The position numbers and the translations under genes are program-made. This document shows, piece after piece, positions 10,279 to 22,105 of a stretch of DNA of 64,000 bases. Position 1 is the first letter of the stretch, and every line of letters begins with the position of its first letter. The notes beneath the pieces are model-generated. The model worked only from the letters and a program-made list of their open reading frames with translations. It was not told the origin of the DNA and ran no database searches. This DNA comes from Hevea brasiliensis (Eukaryota; Streptophyta; Magnoliopsida; Malpighiales; Euphorbiaceae): assembly GCF_030052815.1 (NCBI RefSeq), contig NC_079493.1, positions 120,305,132-120,369,131 of the forward strand, written 5' to 3'.

Positions 10279-13203
10279 CACAAAGTCTCCACACAAAAAT
10301 TTCTCCTTACATGTTGAGAGAGCATTAGAGAGTAAAAAAAAAAGAAGAAAGACTTGAAGAAAGGGGAGCCTAAAAATCCTCCAAGCAAGGTTAGTATATT
10401 AAACTCCTTACTTTCCATTTTAAATGCATAATTAGTGGTTGAAAGTGAGCTTAGAACTTGATTAAATGAAACAAACATGGGAGAAGGACCAAACTGAAAT
10501 TTGGGCAGCTTGAGAAGAGTATGATTTACATGAATTTGATGCATTAGAATAAGTTTAAAAGCTTTGATTAGTGCATGGTTAAGGTTAAATGCACTAGTTG
10601 TGATTTAATGCATGAGATGGAAGAGCTAGGGTTTGAATGTTAGGGTTTTGAGGCAAAATTTAGGAGAAATGCATAAATGGCATGTTTAACCTATTTTGAA
10701 ATGAAATAATGGTCAATTATGACCAAATAAGTTGTGTGGGAATGGTAGGAAATCAAACCAAATTCGTAGGTCAATGGTCATGCTGCTGGCAGCATGACCA
10801 AACCCACTTTGAAGGACCAAAACTCAAATTTTACAAGCCCAATTGATATGCCACCAATTGGAGATGAAAATAGACATAAAAGAGCACAATTTTCATTAAG
10901 GAACCATGGCCAAAAACTGACCAAAACTTGGTGAAACAATTGACCAAAGTGAATTGATAGCAGGATGCCACTGCACTAAACTGACCAAATGAACAGTAAT
11001 TCATTTGGTCATAATAACTGTTCATTTGGTCATAACTCGAGCTAGACAGGTCAAATTGACCTGAAATTTGGCTAGGGGTTAGAGGGCATATAGATCTAAA
11101 ACTTTCATGAAGAACATCACCCCAAATTATGCCATTAACCCATTCAAATTATTGAGCAAAGTTGAGTTATCAAACCTGCAACTCTGCAGATTTCATTTGG
11201 GCAGTAATGTTTGGATAGCTATAACTCTCTCTAGAAAACTCGGATTTAGGCGATTCTTGAACCGATGGAAATCTAAGACATAGTAGAACATTTCATATGA
11301 AGAAAGTGAGACCAAATTATGAACTTAATTTGACCAAATTACTGAACGAAGTTGGATCAAAATCTGCCAGAACCCAAAATTGCAGCATGAACAGTGCACG
11401 TGAACAGTAAATTTATTTTGGCCATAACTTGAGCTACAAAACTTCGATTAAGGTGATCCAAAAATGAGAATACACTTAAGACAATAAGGAACATTTTCTA
11501 TGAAGGAAGTTTTGTCAAATTCCAACAGTAGATCGACCAATGGAATAGTGCAACTTCGGAGAACCAAAACCGAAAATTGGCAATTTTGTCAAAATGACCT
11601 AAGCTTTAAACAAATGACCAAAACCAACAAGTTTGGTGACCAAAATGTGGTATGTGGGTGAAGTTGGAGTTCCCATACCTATTAAGCCTTAGAAAGTCAA
11701 TAATTTGACTTGAATAGTGCAGTGAATAGTAACCCGAAACACAAAATTTCGAGAACGTCGAATTTAACACGTTAGAGCTAGGTAAATGTGAAGTTAAATT
11801 TATTTTGGATTTGTGTCAAGTTCTAGTACTAAAAAATTGTAAAATTGTGTATTTCAGTTGAAAAGAATATCGGGAAGGAAACCGAGGAACCGAGTCAAGG
11901 CTAAGGGACGACTCGCTTGAGGTTTGTGCACAACATATACTTTTATAATCATCTTTTGCATATCGTTTTGAATAATGTGTAATATTGGATTATGGCATTC
12001 TTATGATGTTTGATCTAAATTGTTGAAAGTTATTATGTATATTTGAAAAGACAATGTTTAGCAAATTGTTAAGATAAGTTTTGAAACCACAGTGTCATGA
12101 CCATATATTTGAACACCTCACTAGCATGACTAGTGGGGGTAATTAGTTTCGAATTTTGATTCTTTCTCTGGAGAAGTGTTGAGGTGTGCCAGTAGAAGAG
12201 GATGTGAATGGATATCCATATATTTGAGTTAGCTAGCCTTGTGATATGATTTCTCTTTAGCCTCTGGCTATTGAGATTCATGTGATTTCTCTTAGCCTCT
12301 GGCTATTGAGATTCTATTTGTTTCGAATGGCATGATCTAACTGTGGGTTTTATGAAATGTGTTTTGATACTTTGAAATGAACTTGGTTTACATGTAAAAT
12401 CTTACAATGCATGATTGTATTTAATTTTCATGTTTAGCCAAATTTTTGAATGAATGTGCTTTAAGTTTGCATAAAGATTATTTTAGTATATTATGTATCA
12501 CTGAGTCCTAGTACTCAGCGATAGCTTTTATTGCTGTCGCAGATACAGAGACTAGAGGAGCAGCAGACTGAGCTGCTGAGGTGTGTGAAGTCATCAGCTT
12601 GAAGCCTTCGGGTATAATTTATACCCTAATCAGAAATATTTCTTTTGATGTATATATTGCACATAAATGTATGGACATGTAAAAATGGGTCTTGAGCAGC
12701 TTGTACACAAATTTGTATGAAGTTTGTAATAAGGTTTAGTTTGTGTTTCTTTTGATATAAATTTGTAAGGTTGTGTATAAATTATTTTGTTTTTAATGAA
12801 ATATGAATGATATTGATTGTCAGTATTTTGAGAACTATTGAACTTGTGAATTTTGAGAAATTGATTGAGTTTGATTGTGAAACCGAAGTAGTAGTTGAGA
12901 AAAACTTTTAGAAGTGCTTTTTACAGGTATTCGAAGAATGGTTTTCTCAAAATACAGAGGAAACTCTGTCAAAATTTTTATAAAATTTGCGGAAAACTAA
13001 AATGGTCAAAAATATTAATTAGTTTTAATTTCAACTAAATGTTTTAAATACTTATTAGAAATGCTCACCACTTGTCAAAGATAAGAAAATTGTTTTAAAA
13101 TCCCTTGTAGGGTACTTAATGAGTTATCGGTAGGTGAAGTTCGGTAGTTCATTAGGTATTCTACGGGATCATGTTACGCCTTACAGAGGGGTAAGGTGTG
13201 ACA

Positions 13204-13759
13204 GATATCGCCTTGGTTTTTCATTGTTTCTATTTGCCTCTGCTATTCCTTTATGCATGCTTGTCAATAGATTGTATATACTTGCATACCTATGCAGTTG
13301 TTTTTAAGTTTTTCATTGATATATAAATGTTGCAACTTTTTAGTATACTACACAGGTTGTGAAATTGCTTATGCTTCTAATTTTCCACTTATATTTCTCC
13401 TGCATAGCCTGTGAAGTCCCTTATGCAACTCATGCTATCTTGCACAGCTTATGCAGTCTCCTTATATAGCTGATCTGCAAAGCATTTATTCTATATAACT
13501 TGTGCAGCTTCCTTATGCATCATCATCATCTTTTAAATTCACATTTTAGATGCTAAAATACTACTCTATGCCAGGTATCTCTTTCTCTTTGCTTTTAAAT
13601 TTAACTATTCTTGATTATTCCTCTTTGCTTTGAGTTTTCATGCTACACTGCTTTAGACATTGAGGATAATGTCCAATTTTGAGTTTGGGGGTGCACATTT
13701 TAATTTTTGTTAAATTTTTCACATTTTAAGTACAGGAACATCTCATCCCATTCCATTTG

Positions 13760-13839
<80 letters not shown>

Positions 13840-15302
13840 AAATATTTTGCATACATATTGCACATACATACATATATAGCACATTCACATACACATTATA
13901 CATCACTTAGAAATTGTACATATTGCATACAAATACATTTCTTCCATTTAGTTAATGCATTGCTCATTTTTTTTAGGAATCATGCATTCATGAATTAAAA
14001 TCTTTTTTCCAAATCCCTTGAGTAATGAGAAGTTGCTTATGAGAGTGATTTAACTTACCTTTAGTTAGATTTGTGAATTGAAAGTTTTCCTAAGAGGTGC
14101 AAAGTTTTGAAGTATGCATCCTTTGCCTATATCTTCTTAGCCAAAAAGTCACCAAACTAGTCATTTAGAGATTGGAGTGCTTAGAGAGAGCTATAGGATA
14201 GAAGATAATTAAATGATGTCTCACCAATCCTAGAATAAATTTTCTAAACCTTTCGAAGCGAAATACCAGCTTGTACTTGAAAAGGGAGATGATTAGGCAT
14301 TCTTTGATTGCAACCCTCTTATTTTAAACTTTTAACCTTCCTTTTTATTATAACTAACTCCTGTAAACCCCTTTGAGCCTTATGTTCTAAATTTTTCTTG
14401 AAACCCTTATTGCTACCTAGCCAATGAACCAAACACTCCAACTCTTTTCATGAGAATAATTATTTATAATATTAGGTACACTAAAAAAAAAGAGAAAAAA
14501 AAATATAATAATAATAAAAGGGAAAAGAAATGCTTATCATCTTGTAAAAGTGCTAGTATATGTGCTTTTCACTATTATCATTCAAATTGAAAGAAATCTA
14601 CCCAAAGTAATTTAAAAAAATGAGTTTGGGAGTGGTATTTTTAAGGACAATCATCAAGAGAAGATACAAGATACAAGCTTAAAGTATCAAAGTGTCCCTC
14701 CATTTTATGTATATTGAAAATATGCTAGTACTTGAAAATTCTTATTATGTATTTCTCTCCTCTTTATATATAAAAAAATAATAATAAATAAGAAGTGTAC
14801 CTTATATTTTCAAAATTAAAAATATTCTCATGCTTTGAATCCCTTTTACCCTTTTCCTTCTTAACCTCATTTTGAACTCCATAGCCCTATTATATCCTTA
14901 AAAAAACCTTTGATCTCTTAATGATAGTACTTGCTACACTAATGGAGATAGGAGTAGAGAGTTTGCCTATGGGATTGGAAATTCATTCATTCATTCATTA
15001 AATTTCATCGTTCTATAAAGAGACACTTTAGCTATTGATTGCTCTAAAATTCTTTTTAAGCATGACTTTCTCTTTTGATTGGTTGGTTTGGGAATTTTGG
15101 ATGATAATTGACTTGATGGCTAAACGGTGAAAGTTTGGATAAATATAAGATTCTTTGCATCTTGAAGGATGGGTATATGGATTATTGGTATGGCTAAATA
15201 TATGTTAAGTTACTTTAATAGGTAACTTTCATAGCTCTTTGGACAAGGCATCTCTAAAATTGCATTATATTTTAAAGTTTGCTCGAGGACAAGCAAAGAT
15301 TT
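13204..15302 (+). other. Non-coding 3' internal region of the left Athila
   Basis: No convincing ORF is present. It contains scattered TTATGCAG/GCATA palindromic words (13250-13510), an AT microsatellite, and two polypurine-like words (13681-13692 and 14622-14635) before the true tract. The stretch is AT-rich and aligns by eye with the same region of the minus-strand Athila. Confidence 0.6.
13766..13836. repeat. (AT)n microsatellite
   Basis: About 35 uninterrupted AT units lie within the left Athila 3' internal region. The minus-strand ORF of repeating Ile/Tyr residues across it is an artefact of the repeat. Confidence 0.97.
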
Positions 15303-15317
15303 GAGTTTGGGGGTATT
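15303..15317 (+). other. Polypurine tract of the left Athila
   Basis: GAGTTTGGGGGTATT directly precedes the LTR start TGATACATGC. The same word stands at the 3' LTR of the minus-strand Athila in reverse (41777-41798). Confidence 0.8.
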
Positions 15318-18300
15318 TGATACATGCATTTTGTATAGTCATTTATGTTAAATTTCATAGCCATTTTATTTATATGTTAATCACTTTTAGATAATTTTAT
15401 TAGTTATTTAGATAGTTTTTCATAATTTTCAAATTTTGGGTTAATTTATAATTTTGCTTTGTTTTGTAGGTAAAATAGTATTTTTGAGGGAATAAAAAGA
15501 AATTGTGCTAGTGAGGAGTGATTCCCATAGCCAAAAATGTCGAAAATAAAGCTTGAAGGTTGAAGAATGCAAAATTGCTGAAACTTGCATAACCTGCTGC
15601 ACAAGTTGTGCAGTTCTGCACAGGGAGAAGAAGCAAACTTTTAAAACCTGCCAAAACCTGCATAAGTTATTGCATGACTTATGCAGATTCGCTCATTGTT
15701 TATGAAGCTTCACGAAAACCTACATAACTTGCCGCATAACTTATGCAGTTCCACTCCTCACTTATGTAGCATCACGGAAAGAGCACTAAACCTGCCGAAA
15801 CTTGCATAACCAGCTGCATAACTTATGTAGTCCACTTATGCAGTTTCACAGAGGACTCCAAAGCATAAAAAATCTACACAACCAGCCTGCATGACTTATG
15901 CAACATCACGGGAGGTACCTGGAACCACAAAAAAATGCATAAAATCTGCATAAGAAGCTTGCACAACTTGTGCAACTCTTCATAATGAGCTGGCAGAAAG
16001 ATTTTCACACGTGAACTTCACCTCAAACACACCATTTTAGGGTTACTTGCCAGAAGAATATAAATAGTGTCCTTATCTCATTTTGGCCATAAGAAGAAAG
16101 GAAGGAAGAAAGAGCAAAAGCAGAGGAAACATCAGAAAACAGAGCAGAGGCGTCACTCTCCATTTCTAAACCAGATTTGGAGTTTTTTTCTTTTCTTAAC
16201 CATTTTCTACCTTTCTTGTATCGAGTTTCTTAGTTCTTAGTATATTTTCAAGTTCTATTTCCATATTTTCTCAAAATCTCTTGTAGTAATTATGGATAGT
16301 GAGTAGTTTTTCATAGATTTTGGAGGTGGGATGTAATATTTAAGATATTTTGTGGATTTTGATTGGGTAATCCATATTTTATGATTTTTATGAGGTTTTA
16401 TCCATTTTTTGCGTGCTTAATGACATGCTTAGTGTAGGATCCCATTAAGTATTGTTCTTAATTCATGGTTGAAGCATAGAAAGGAGAAAACCCTGTGATA
16501 GATAATCAAGAAATTGGACTTGATTAACTTAGACCTAGAAATAGATTAAGGATTAAGAGGATTTACAGATTAATTAAGGAAATTAATGGGTCTTGATTAA
16601 TTTTAACTCCACAAAAGTAGGATTAAATTAATTAAGGCACTCTTTGTCTCACTCAAAAGGGTATTCAAAGGATTTAAGAATTAATTTCCTTGAAATCCAT
16701 AATTTCCATAAGATTAGATAATCAATTTTAAAAATCCTAAAATAGCTTGAATATGAATTCCCAAACCCCGGAATCGCCCTTGTACCATTGTTAATTTTAA
16801 TTGAGTTTAATTGCTTGTTATTTTAATTCTTGCCATATTTCAATTAGCTCATTTTAATTTACCACAAATTTAGTTGAATCTTCATATTGGTAATTAGATT
16901 ATTAATTTTGCATATATAGATTTCACACCTCAATTTTTATTAATCTATCACTTGAATTTCAAAATTAGCTTGAATTAGTTAATTTTTATATAAAAAATTC
17001 AATCATTAACTCAACTCTTTGAGAGAATGATATCTTTTTTATATTACTTGTATGACCCGTGCACTTGCAGTTGGGCCATGATGGGTGTCGAATCCACTAG
17101 AAATTAAATTAACTGAAATTACTAGTTGTGAAATATTTTCTGCAATAAGCGGTAAGTCCAGGTCGAACCCTAGAGACTGAATTATTAAATTTCGTGCACT
17201 TGTGTAATGGAAAAAGAAACAAAGGTTGGGGGAGGAGGGTTAATTCACAATCCAAAGAAGAAATAAAAAAATTAAGATCTAAAATTAAATAAGAAATTCT
17301 CAAATTAAATAAATTTCAGTCCAAGGTAATTCTCATTTTAATGCATTGATTTGATCATAGACAAAAGAAATACAATTATATCTTATTGAATACTTAACGC
17401 AGATTTACCAAACAGTGAGGTAAACCCCTAACTTCCCTATACTCATCAATTCGAGCCCAGTACTCTTATTGACTCTAATTATTAACTGAGTTGGTATTAA
17501 GCAATCCTCATCAAATTAATAACTGCTTTAAGAAAAAGAAGTAGTTAAGCTGAACAACAATTTATGAAGCATAAATCATTTAACCCACCCTATTGTTTCC
17601 TTAGGTTGTTATCGAAAACTTGGATCATAATCAATAAAACCTAATTGCTACTCATGTTCAATCTTACACAACAATTACAGATCATGAAGATGAACTAGCA
17701 ATTGATCAAATCAAACAATTAACTAATAGGCCTTTTTAGCAAATCATTCAACAAATAAAAAACAATTAGATCAGAAAACAATAGATATTCAAAAAGACAT
17801 AAATTAAATTAAGAACCTGGTCTCACAAATCACACATAAGAACTTGAATCCCTTGAACTGAATTAAAAACTTAGCCACTCATGTTCATGGCTTACAGAAA
17901 AAATAAAGAAAGATAAAGAAGAAATCTAAAAAGAGAATGGAGAATGAAAGCCTTCAAATGGAGAACGAAGGTCTGAATTGGGATGCTCTTAGCTACTGCC
18001 CAAAGACGTATTTCTAGTAAAAAACCTAACTCCAAAGATAGGAACCAAACCAAACTAGGAAAGGTTTTGAAATTCAAGATGCAGATTTTCAGCCTGCATT
18101 CATGTTTCTGGAATCAAGACAGATTTTTAGCAATTTCTTTCCGAATCTGCCTCTGCACTCTTCAGGAAAGTTGTAGCCCTATTTCTTAGCTTTCCAACGA
18201 GTACTCATGGACCCAAATCCGAGGTCTACAGCCCAAGTTATGGCCCAAAAACCGGGACTAGTTCAGTCAGACGGTCCAACCCATTGTGACGACTTCATTG

Positions 18301-18797
18301 CCATTTTTGACAATTAAAATGGTCTCATCTCTCATCCAGCCCTTCATAGAAGTTGTAGAGGTGGCTATTAAGGTTCAATTGGGCTTAGCCTTGCTTCATT
18401 TGGACTTCTAAAACTCCAGATACAAAATAAATACTGAAACTGGTTGTGACCCATCTAGTCTGGGCTTTTGCAATAGATCCATAGCTCATTTTGTCAACCT
18501 TGGAGACTGATTTGGGCTTTGGTCCCTCTTTATCATTTGAAGTGCTCTATCTTAGCTTTTCAATGGATTAAACAGCACTCAATTTGGAGACCCACAACAA
18601 TAGAAACACCTGAAAAATACAGCAAAGGTCAAATGTTGAAAATTTCTCCATTTAACACAATTATTCCACAACTATCTAAAAATATGCCTAAATGATAAAT
18701 ACATTTTAACCAATTGAATTAAACATAAAAACACACTAAAAACACTAAATGTGATGGGAGTAAAATTAATAAATTATGCACTTATCAGGCCACATCA
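15318..18797 (+). repeat. 3' LTR of the left Athila, interrupted by a solo LTR
   Basis: The LTR starts TGATACATGC and, once the inserted solo LTR (17079-18787) and one GGCCA copy are set aside, ends GGGCCACATCA at 18797; the net length is about 1766 bases. A TATA box (ATATAAATAG) lies at 16058-16067. Between 15580 and 15980 there are many palindromic words such as GCATAACTTATGC, as in other Athila LTRs here. The pre-insertion end ACTTGCAGTTGGG resembles the CACTTGCGGTTGGGACGCATCA-type end of the minus-strand Athila. Confidence 0.82.
17079..18787 (-). mobile_element. Solo LTR (Ty3-type) inside the left Athila LTR
   Basis: Read on the minus strand it starts TGATAAGTGCATAATTT and ends GATTCGACACCCATCA, length 1709. 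The five bases on each side are identical: GGCCA at 17074-17078 and 18788-18792. Removing it and one GGCCA restores a normal Athila LTR end. No internal coding sequence is present, as expected after LTR-LTR recombination. ORFs near 17109-18189 are short and have no domain. The lineage is unclear; Athila-like is possible. Confidence 0.85.
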
Positions 18798-19522
18798 TGG
18801 TTCCACTATTCTAATATCTTCTATTAAAGCCGCATTGACATATATAGGATTTAGCTTCCCTTGTCTAATTGACCTTCACAAAGGCCTTTGAGAGATTTCC
18901 TCCATGTGATAGTCTTCCATCTGACTTGGCCTTTCTTTTTCTTCTTGATACACTCATGTTTGCCATGGACTCTTCATGTTTGACGAAGGACTTTTTTTAT
19001 TGTTGTCATTTTCTAATTTAACAATATCTTCATCTGGTTAAGCATTTTCTTTTGTTGTCTGCTCTCCCAGTCTTTCTTGCAGTTTTTCTTCAATATCCTT
19101 GGAATCTGGCAATAAGACTGCTTATGATGACCACCAAGATGATGCTTCATCAAATACTATGTTTCTTGACACATAACACAATCCTCTTGTTGGATCACAA
19201 CATCTCCAACCTTTACGTTGATCATCATACCCAACAAATATGCATTGGATCACCTTTTTATCAAACTTTCTATGTAAATGGTCTGGTAGGAAAACATAAC
19301 ATACTCAATCAAATACGTGAAAGTGGCTAACAACTGGCTTCTTTTTCCTTAACTTCTCAAATGGAGATTCAAACCCCAATGTAGCTTGAGGCAGTCTGTT
19401 GATGACATGAGCTATTGTTTTCATACATTCTGCCCAAAAGTGAGATAGCATATTTTTGGCATGTAACATGCTCCTACGTATCTCTGCTAAATGCTTGTTC
19501 TTTCTTTCAACAACTCCATTCT
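18798..19522 (-). pseudogene. pol: Copia integrase C-terminal part (left half)
   Basis: Translated on the minus strand the segment begins GVVERKNKHLAEIRRSM (the catalytic Glu motif of copia integrase), then HVINRLPQATLGFESPF and the downstream module resembling GYDDQRKGWRCCDP and YVSRNIVFDE. It joins directly to the segment ending at 60933 once the CRM element and one ATTCT are set aside. Below about 19000 the frame is broken by stops. It is cut at 18798 by the left Athila LTR. Confidence 0.85.
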
Positions 19523-20345
19523 TGATGAGAATCAAGCTACATCCACGCCAAAGGATTTCATCCAAAGTCCAATTACTAGAGCTAGAGCTAAATCACTTCA
19601 GAATTTAATTTGTGAAATCTTAAGGGGCAAGAATTATAAGCTGAAATGGCATGAAGAAAATTATAAAGGATTAAATTTGGTGAAAATTAAGCTTGAAAGT
19701 GACCAGGTGTCATGTAGAGCATTAGGTTACATGGAATAAACTGTGGACATGAATGTACCAGATCCAACCCATGTACATGCATCTGCTGGTACCTTTTTGA
19801 AAGAATATTCCTTGCTGTTATAACTACCTCTCTTTTGGACTTAAATGCACTTATTTGCTACTGTATTAAATTTACTTTTTGTAAGGAGTTTTTAGACTTT
19901 TTGATAGATTAATTTTTGTTTGGACTTAAAGCTCTTTGCAGCTGTTATTAAAGTAGGGATATTTTTGTCTTTAGCTTTGGAGCCAAGAGACTATAAATAC
20001 AAGTGTAATGAGAGAGTGGAGGACACACTTTGAATATTAATGAAAGATTATTTCTGCTCCTTTAGTGAGTAAATTGGCTATTGCCTTTGTTTTTGTAAAG
20101 CTCATTAACTTGCTGAGATTTCTATCTTGCAAGGTTTAATGTGCATAATATTCTTGGTTTATTCATTCTCCATATGAATTAGGTCAAGAATCCCATTTCT
20201 AATATTTTCTTTGAATTACACAACAATCTGATTGTGCTGGTTCAAAGAATCAAATTCATACATCTTGATTTGGTGTTTTCCATATTGTTCATTTAATTCT
20301 TGAATGTGAGTTTTCAAGTTACCAATTACTTGAAGGTTCACATCA
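19523..20345 (+). repeat. 5' LTR of the CRM element
   Basis: The LTR starts TGATGAGAATCAAGC and ends GGTTCACATCA, 823 bases, paired with 60112-60932. A TATA box (TATAAATA) is at 19992-19999. The first 217 bases are the copy of the gag-pol 3' end that lies in the 3' LTR, so a small ORF (19491-19739) here is not a separate gene. Confidence 0.95.
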
Positions 20346-20349
20346 GTTT

Positions 20350-20361
20350 TGGTATCAGAGC
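20350..20361 (+). other. Primer binding site of the CRM element
   Basis: TGGTATCAGAGC, complementary to the 3' end of initiator methionine tRNA, lies four bases after the 5' LTR. Confidence 0.9.
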
Positions 20362-20367
20362 AAAGGG

Positions 20368-21883
20368 ATGTCCAAACAAGGTAGATTCTCTATTTGCTTC
20401 TTATTCTTTGTGTGTTTGTTACCTTTTTCATATTTGCTGTTTGGCTCTAGTTCCATATTTGTTTCTTCTTCTTCATCTTGCATCTGGTTCTTTCTTGCTA
20501 AACCTTGTTTTGCTTCTTATTGTGTTTCTGTTATTCACATTTTTGTTCATTATATGCTTGACCGAAATTGGCTCTTGGGGTTTAGTATGACTTGTTTGTT
20601 TAAAAATTTGTTTTGTTGAGTTTGTCTTAGGGTTTTGGGTTAATCAAGCCAAAGCCATTATTCTAGCTATCCATCTTGCTTCCTTCATTTTGATATCAAG
20701 CATGAGAGATTATTTGGGTCATTGAGTTTGACTTACCCATTAGGCCTGAAACTTTACCAGTATTATTTGGGTGTGTTTAAGACATTGGGTGTAAATTTTG
20801 GGGGTTGTTTGATATTGATTGCCTACTGAACTAAAATTTTGTGGCAGACCCAATCAAATTAAGTTCACATAGCAAATAAACCCAGAAATTCCTAAAAATT
20901 TATAGGGTGTTTATACCCCACTTCAGTAGTTCCCAAATTAAATTTCAGCTTAAAATTCAACCATTTGTGTGGGGAACCAAAATTTTGCGGTAGAATCAAT
21001 CAAATTAAGTTCACATAGCAAATATACCCAGAAATTTTTGAAAATTTATACCCCATTTTAATAGTTCCTGAATTAAATTTCAGCTTAAAATTCTTCCGTT
21101 TGTGTGGGGAACCAAAATTTTGTGGCAGACTCGATCAAATTAAGTTCACATTGCAAATCAGCCCCGAAATTCCTGAAAATTTACAGGTTGTTTGTGCCAC
21201 ATTTGAGCTATTCTAAAATTAAATCTCAGCTCAAAATTTAACCGTTTGTCTGGGGAACCAAAGTTTTGCTGCAGACACGATTAAATTTGGTTTACATTGT
21301 AATCCTATCAAGAAAAGCCTGAAATTCTAGCAGCAATTAGTCAATATTAGGTTGCATTTGCCTACTCAATTTCATATCAAAATACACTCATTTGCTTGGT
21401 GATCCTAAATTTATGCAATTCTTGGTGTATTGTGTGAACTGCTGGTGATTGTGATAAATTGGTGGCAAACTTGGATATTTAAACTTGATATCACTTCTTT
21501 AGGTTGTCACTTTTCCAGCTTACTACTCTTTTATTTTGGTGTCTTCTTTCTTGATTCCTTATTGCATTACATTTCCATACTTGAGCTTTTCTTTTCTTGA
21601 CTTCTTGTGTCACATTATTGCTTTCTTGATTACTCGTTTTGATCCATCTCGTTTAAGAATTTTATTGTGTGTTAAATTTTTGTGAGTACAGTCTTGGTTT
21701 AAGTTACTTAAGTTTGATAAAAACTTGTGGACATAGCCAAGAGAGGTAAAAGGCACAGAGTGGTGAGTTCATAAGTGGGGAAAAGCGTTGTTGAGTTAAA
21801 CACGAGTGGAGTATCCCCTGTTGAGTGTAAACACGTAAGGGAGTGAGTGAGGTGTTTTCTTTACACTAACCATTTTCTTGTAG
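20368..21883 (+). other. Possible short first exon (20368-20380) and intron (20381-21883) of CRM gag
   Basis: ATG TCC AAA CAA G lies six bases after the primer site and is followed by GTAGATT. At 21871-21883 TTTTCTTGTAG precedes sequence that opens into the gag frame. A 1.5-kb intron would explain why no start codon is found directly before gag. The phases differ by one base, so either an indel occurred (an A-run lies just after the acceptor) or the model is wrong. Confidence 0.4.
20833..21410 (+). repeat. Four imperfect tandem copies, 135-146 bp, in the CRM leader
   Basis: Copies start AAAATTTTGTGGCAG-like at 20833, 20979, 21114 and 21260 and end GTGTGGGGAACC. They share AATTAAGTTCACAT and AAATTTCAGCTTAAAATTC. 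The last copy is the most diverged. The array lies in the possible intron. Short hydrophobic ORFs at 20300-20620 have no domain and are ignored. Confidence 0.85.
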
Positions 21884-22105
21884 GTCTAAAAACACATTTA
21901 GAAGGGGTGATGGTAGTGAGGGGGAAGGTGAAAATCCATTCTACATGCAAGCTGTCAGACAACAATTTGAAAGAATGAATGTTGTGTGCAATGGAATCAT
22001 AGATAGGTTGGAAAGATTGGAGCAAAGAGATAGGCAAAATGAGAGAAGGCCAAATAGGAGGGATCTTGTACCTCCCGTAGTTAAATCTGATGAAGATGAG
22101 GTTGA
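21884..22105 (+). pseudogene. gag: CRM gag, N-terminal segment
   Basis: The open frame contains RRGDGS near 21899, MQAVRQQFERMN near 21948 and a charged helix RLERLEQRDRQNERR, a usual N-terminal gag region for these elements. It ends at the Angela insertion in the codons for DEDEV and continues at 32094. No ATG starts it unless the spliced leader at 20368 is used or translation starts at 21978. Confidence 0.7.

Larger units (their letters stand above)
9675..13203 (+). mobile_element. Long Tekay/Del-like LTR, probably solo, split by the Tat element
   Basis: No coding frame of note occurs. The right end is GGTAAGGTGTGACA-like, closing at 13203. The left side begins GTCACAGCG, which would be TGTCACAGCG if the first base lies beyond the Tat insertion, matching the inverse of the GTGACA right end. 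The body is related, in inverse orientation, to the solo LTR at 33274-37525 (e.g. words such as CATTTGGTCATAAC and GACATCAT). Plus orientation is inferred from a TATA box near 10271 and its leader. The target duplication on the right would be GATAT (13204-13208); its partner is outside the window. Confidence 0.65.
13204..18797 (+). mobile_element. Athila-type Ty3/gypsy element, 3' end only
   Basis: The visible part holds a non-coding 3' internal region (13204-15302), polypurine tract and 3' LTR. Internal stretches match, in reverse orientation, the 3' region of the minus-strand Athila at 41799-43500 (e.g. GATAGTACTTGCTACACTAATGG near 14920 and its counterpart near 42160). It was inserted into the minus-strand copia element at 18798. 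Its 5' part should lie left of the window, beyond the Tekay-like LTR and the Tat element. Confidence 0.8.

Noticed and set aside
9675..13203. Independent host promoter or gene between the Tat and Athila elements
   Set aside because: The segment resembles the LTR at 33274-37525 in inverse orientation, so it is retroelement LTR.
13700..13906. Minus-strand ORF with a long Ile/Tyr run
   Set aside because: It is a translation of the (AT)n microsatellite.
19491..19739. ORF at the CRM 5' LTR start
   Set aside because: It is the LTR copy of the integrase tail fused by chance to copia sequence on the left.
20300..20620. Hydrophobic ORFs after the CRM primer site
   Set aside because: T-rich leader or intron sequence; no signal of a protein family.
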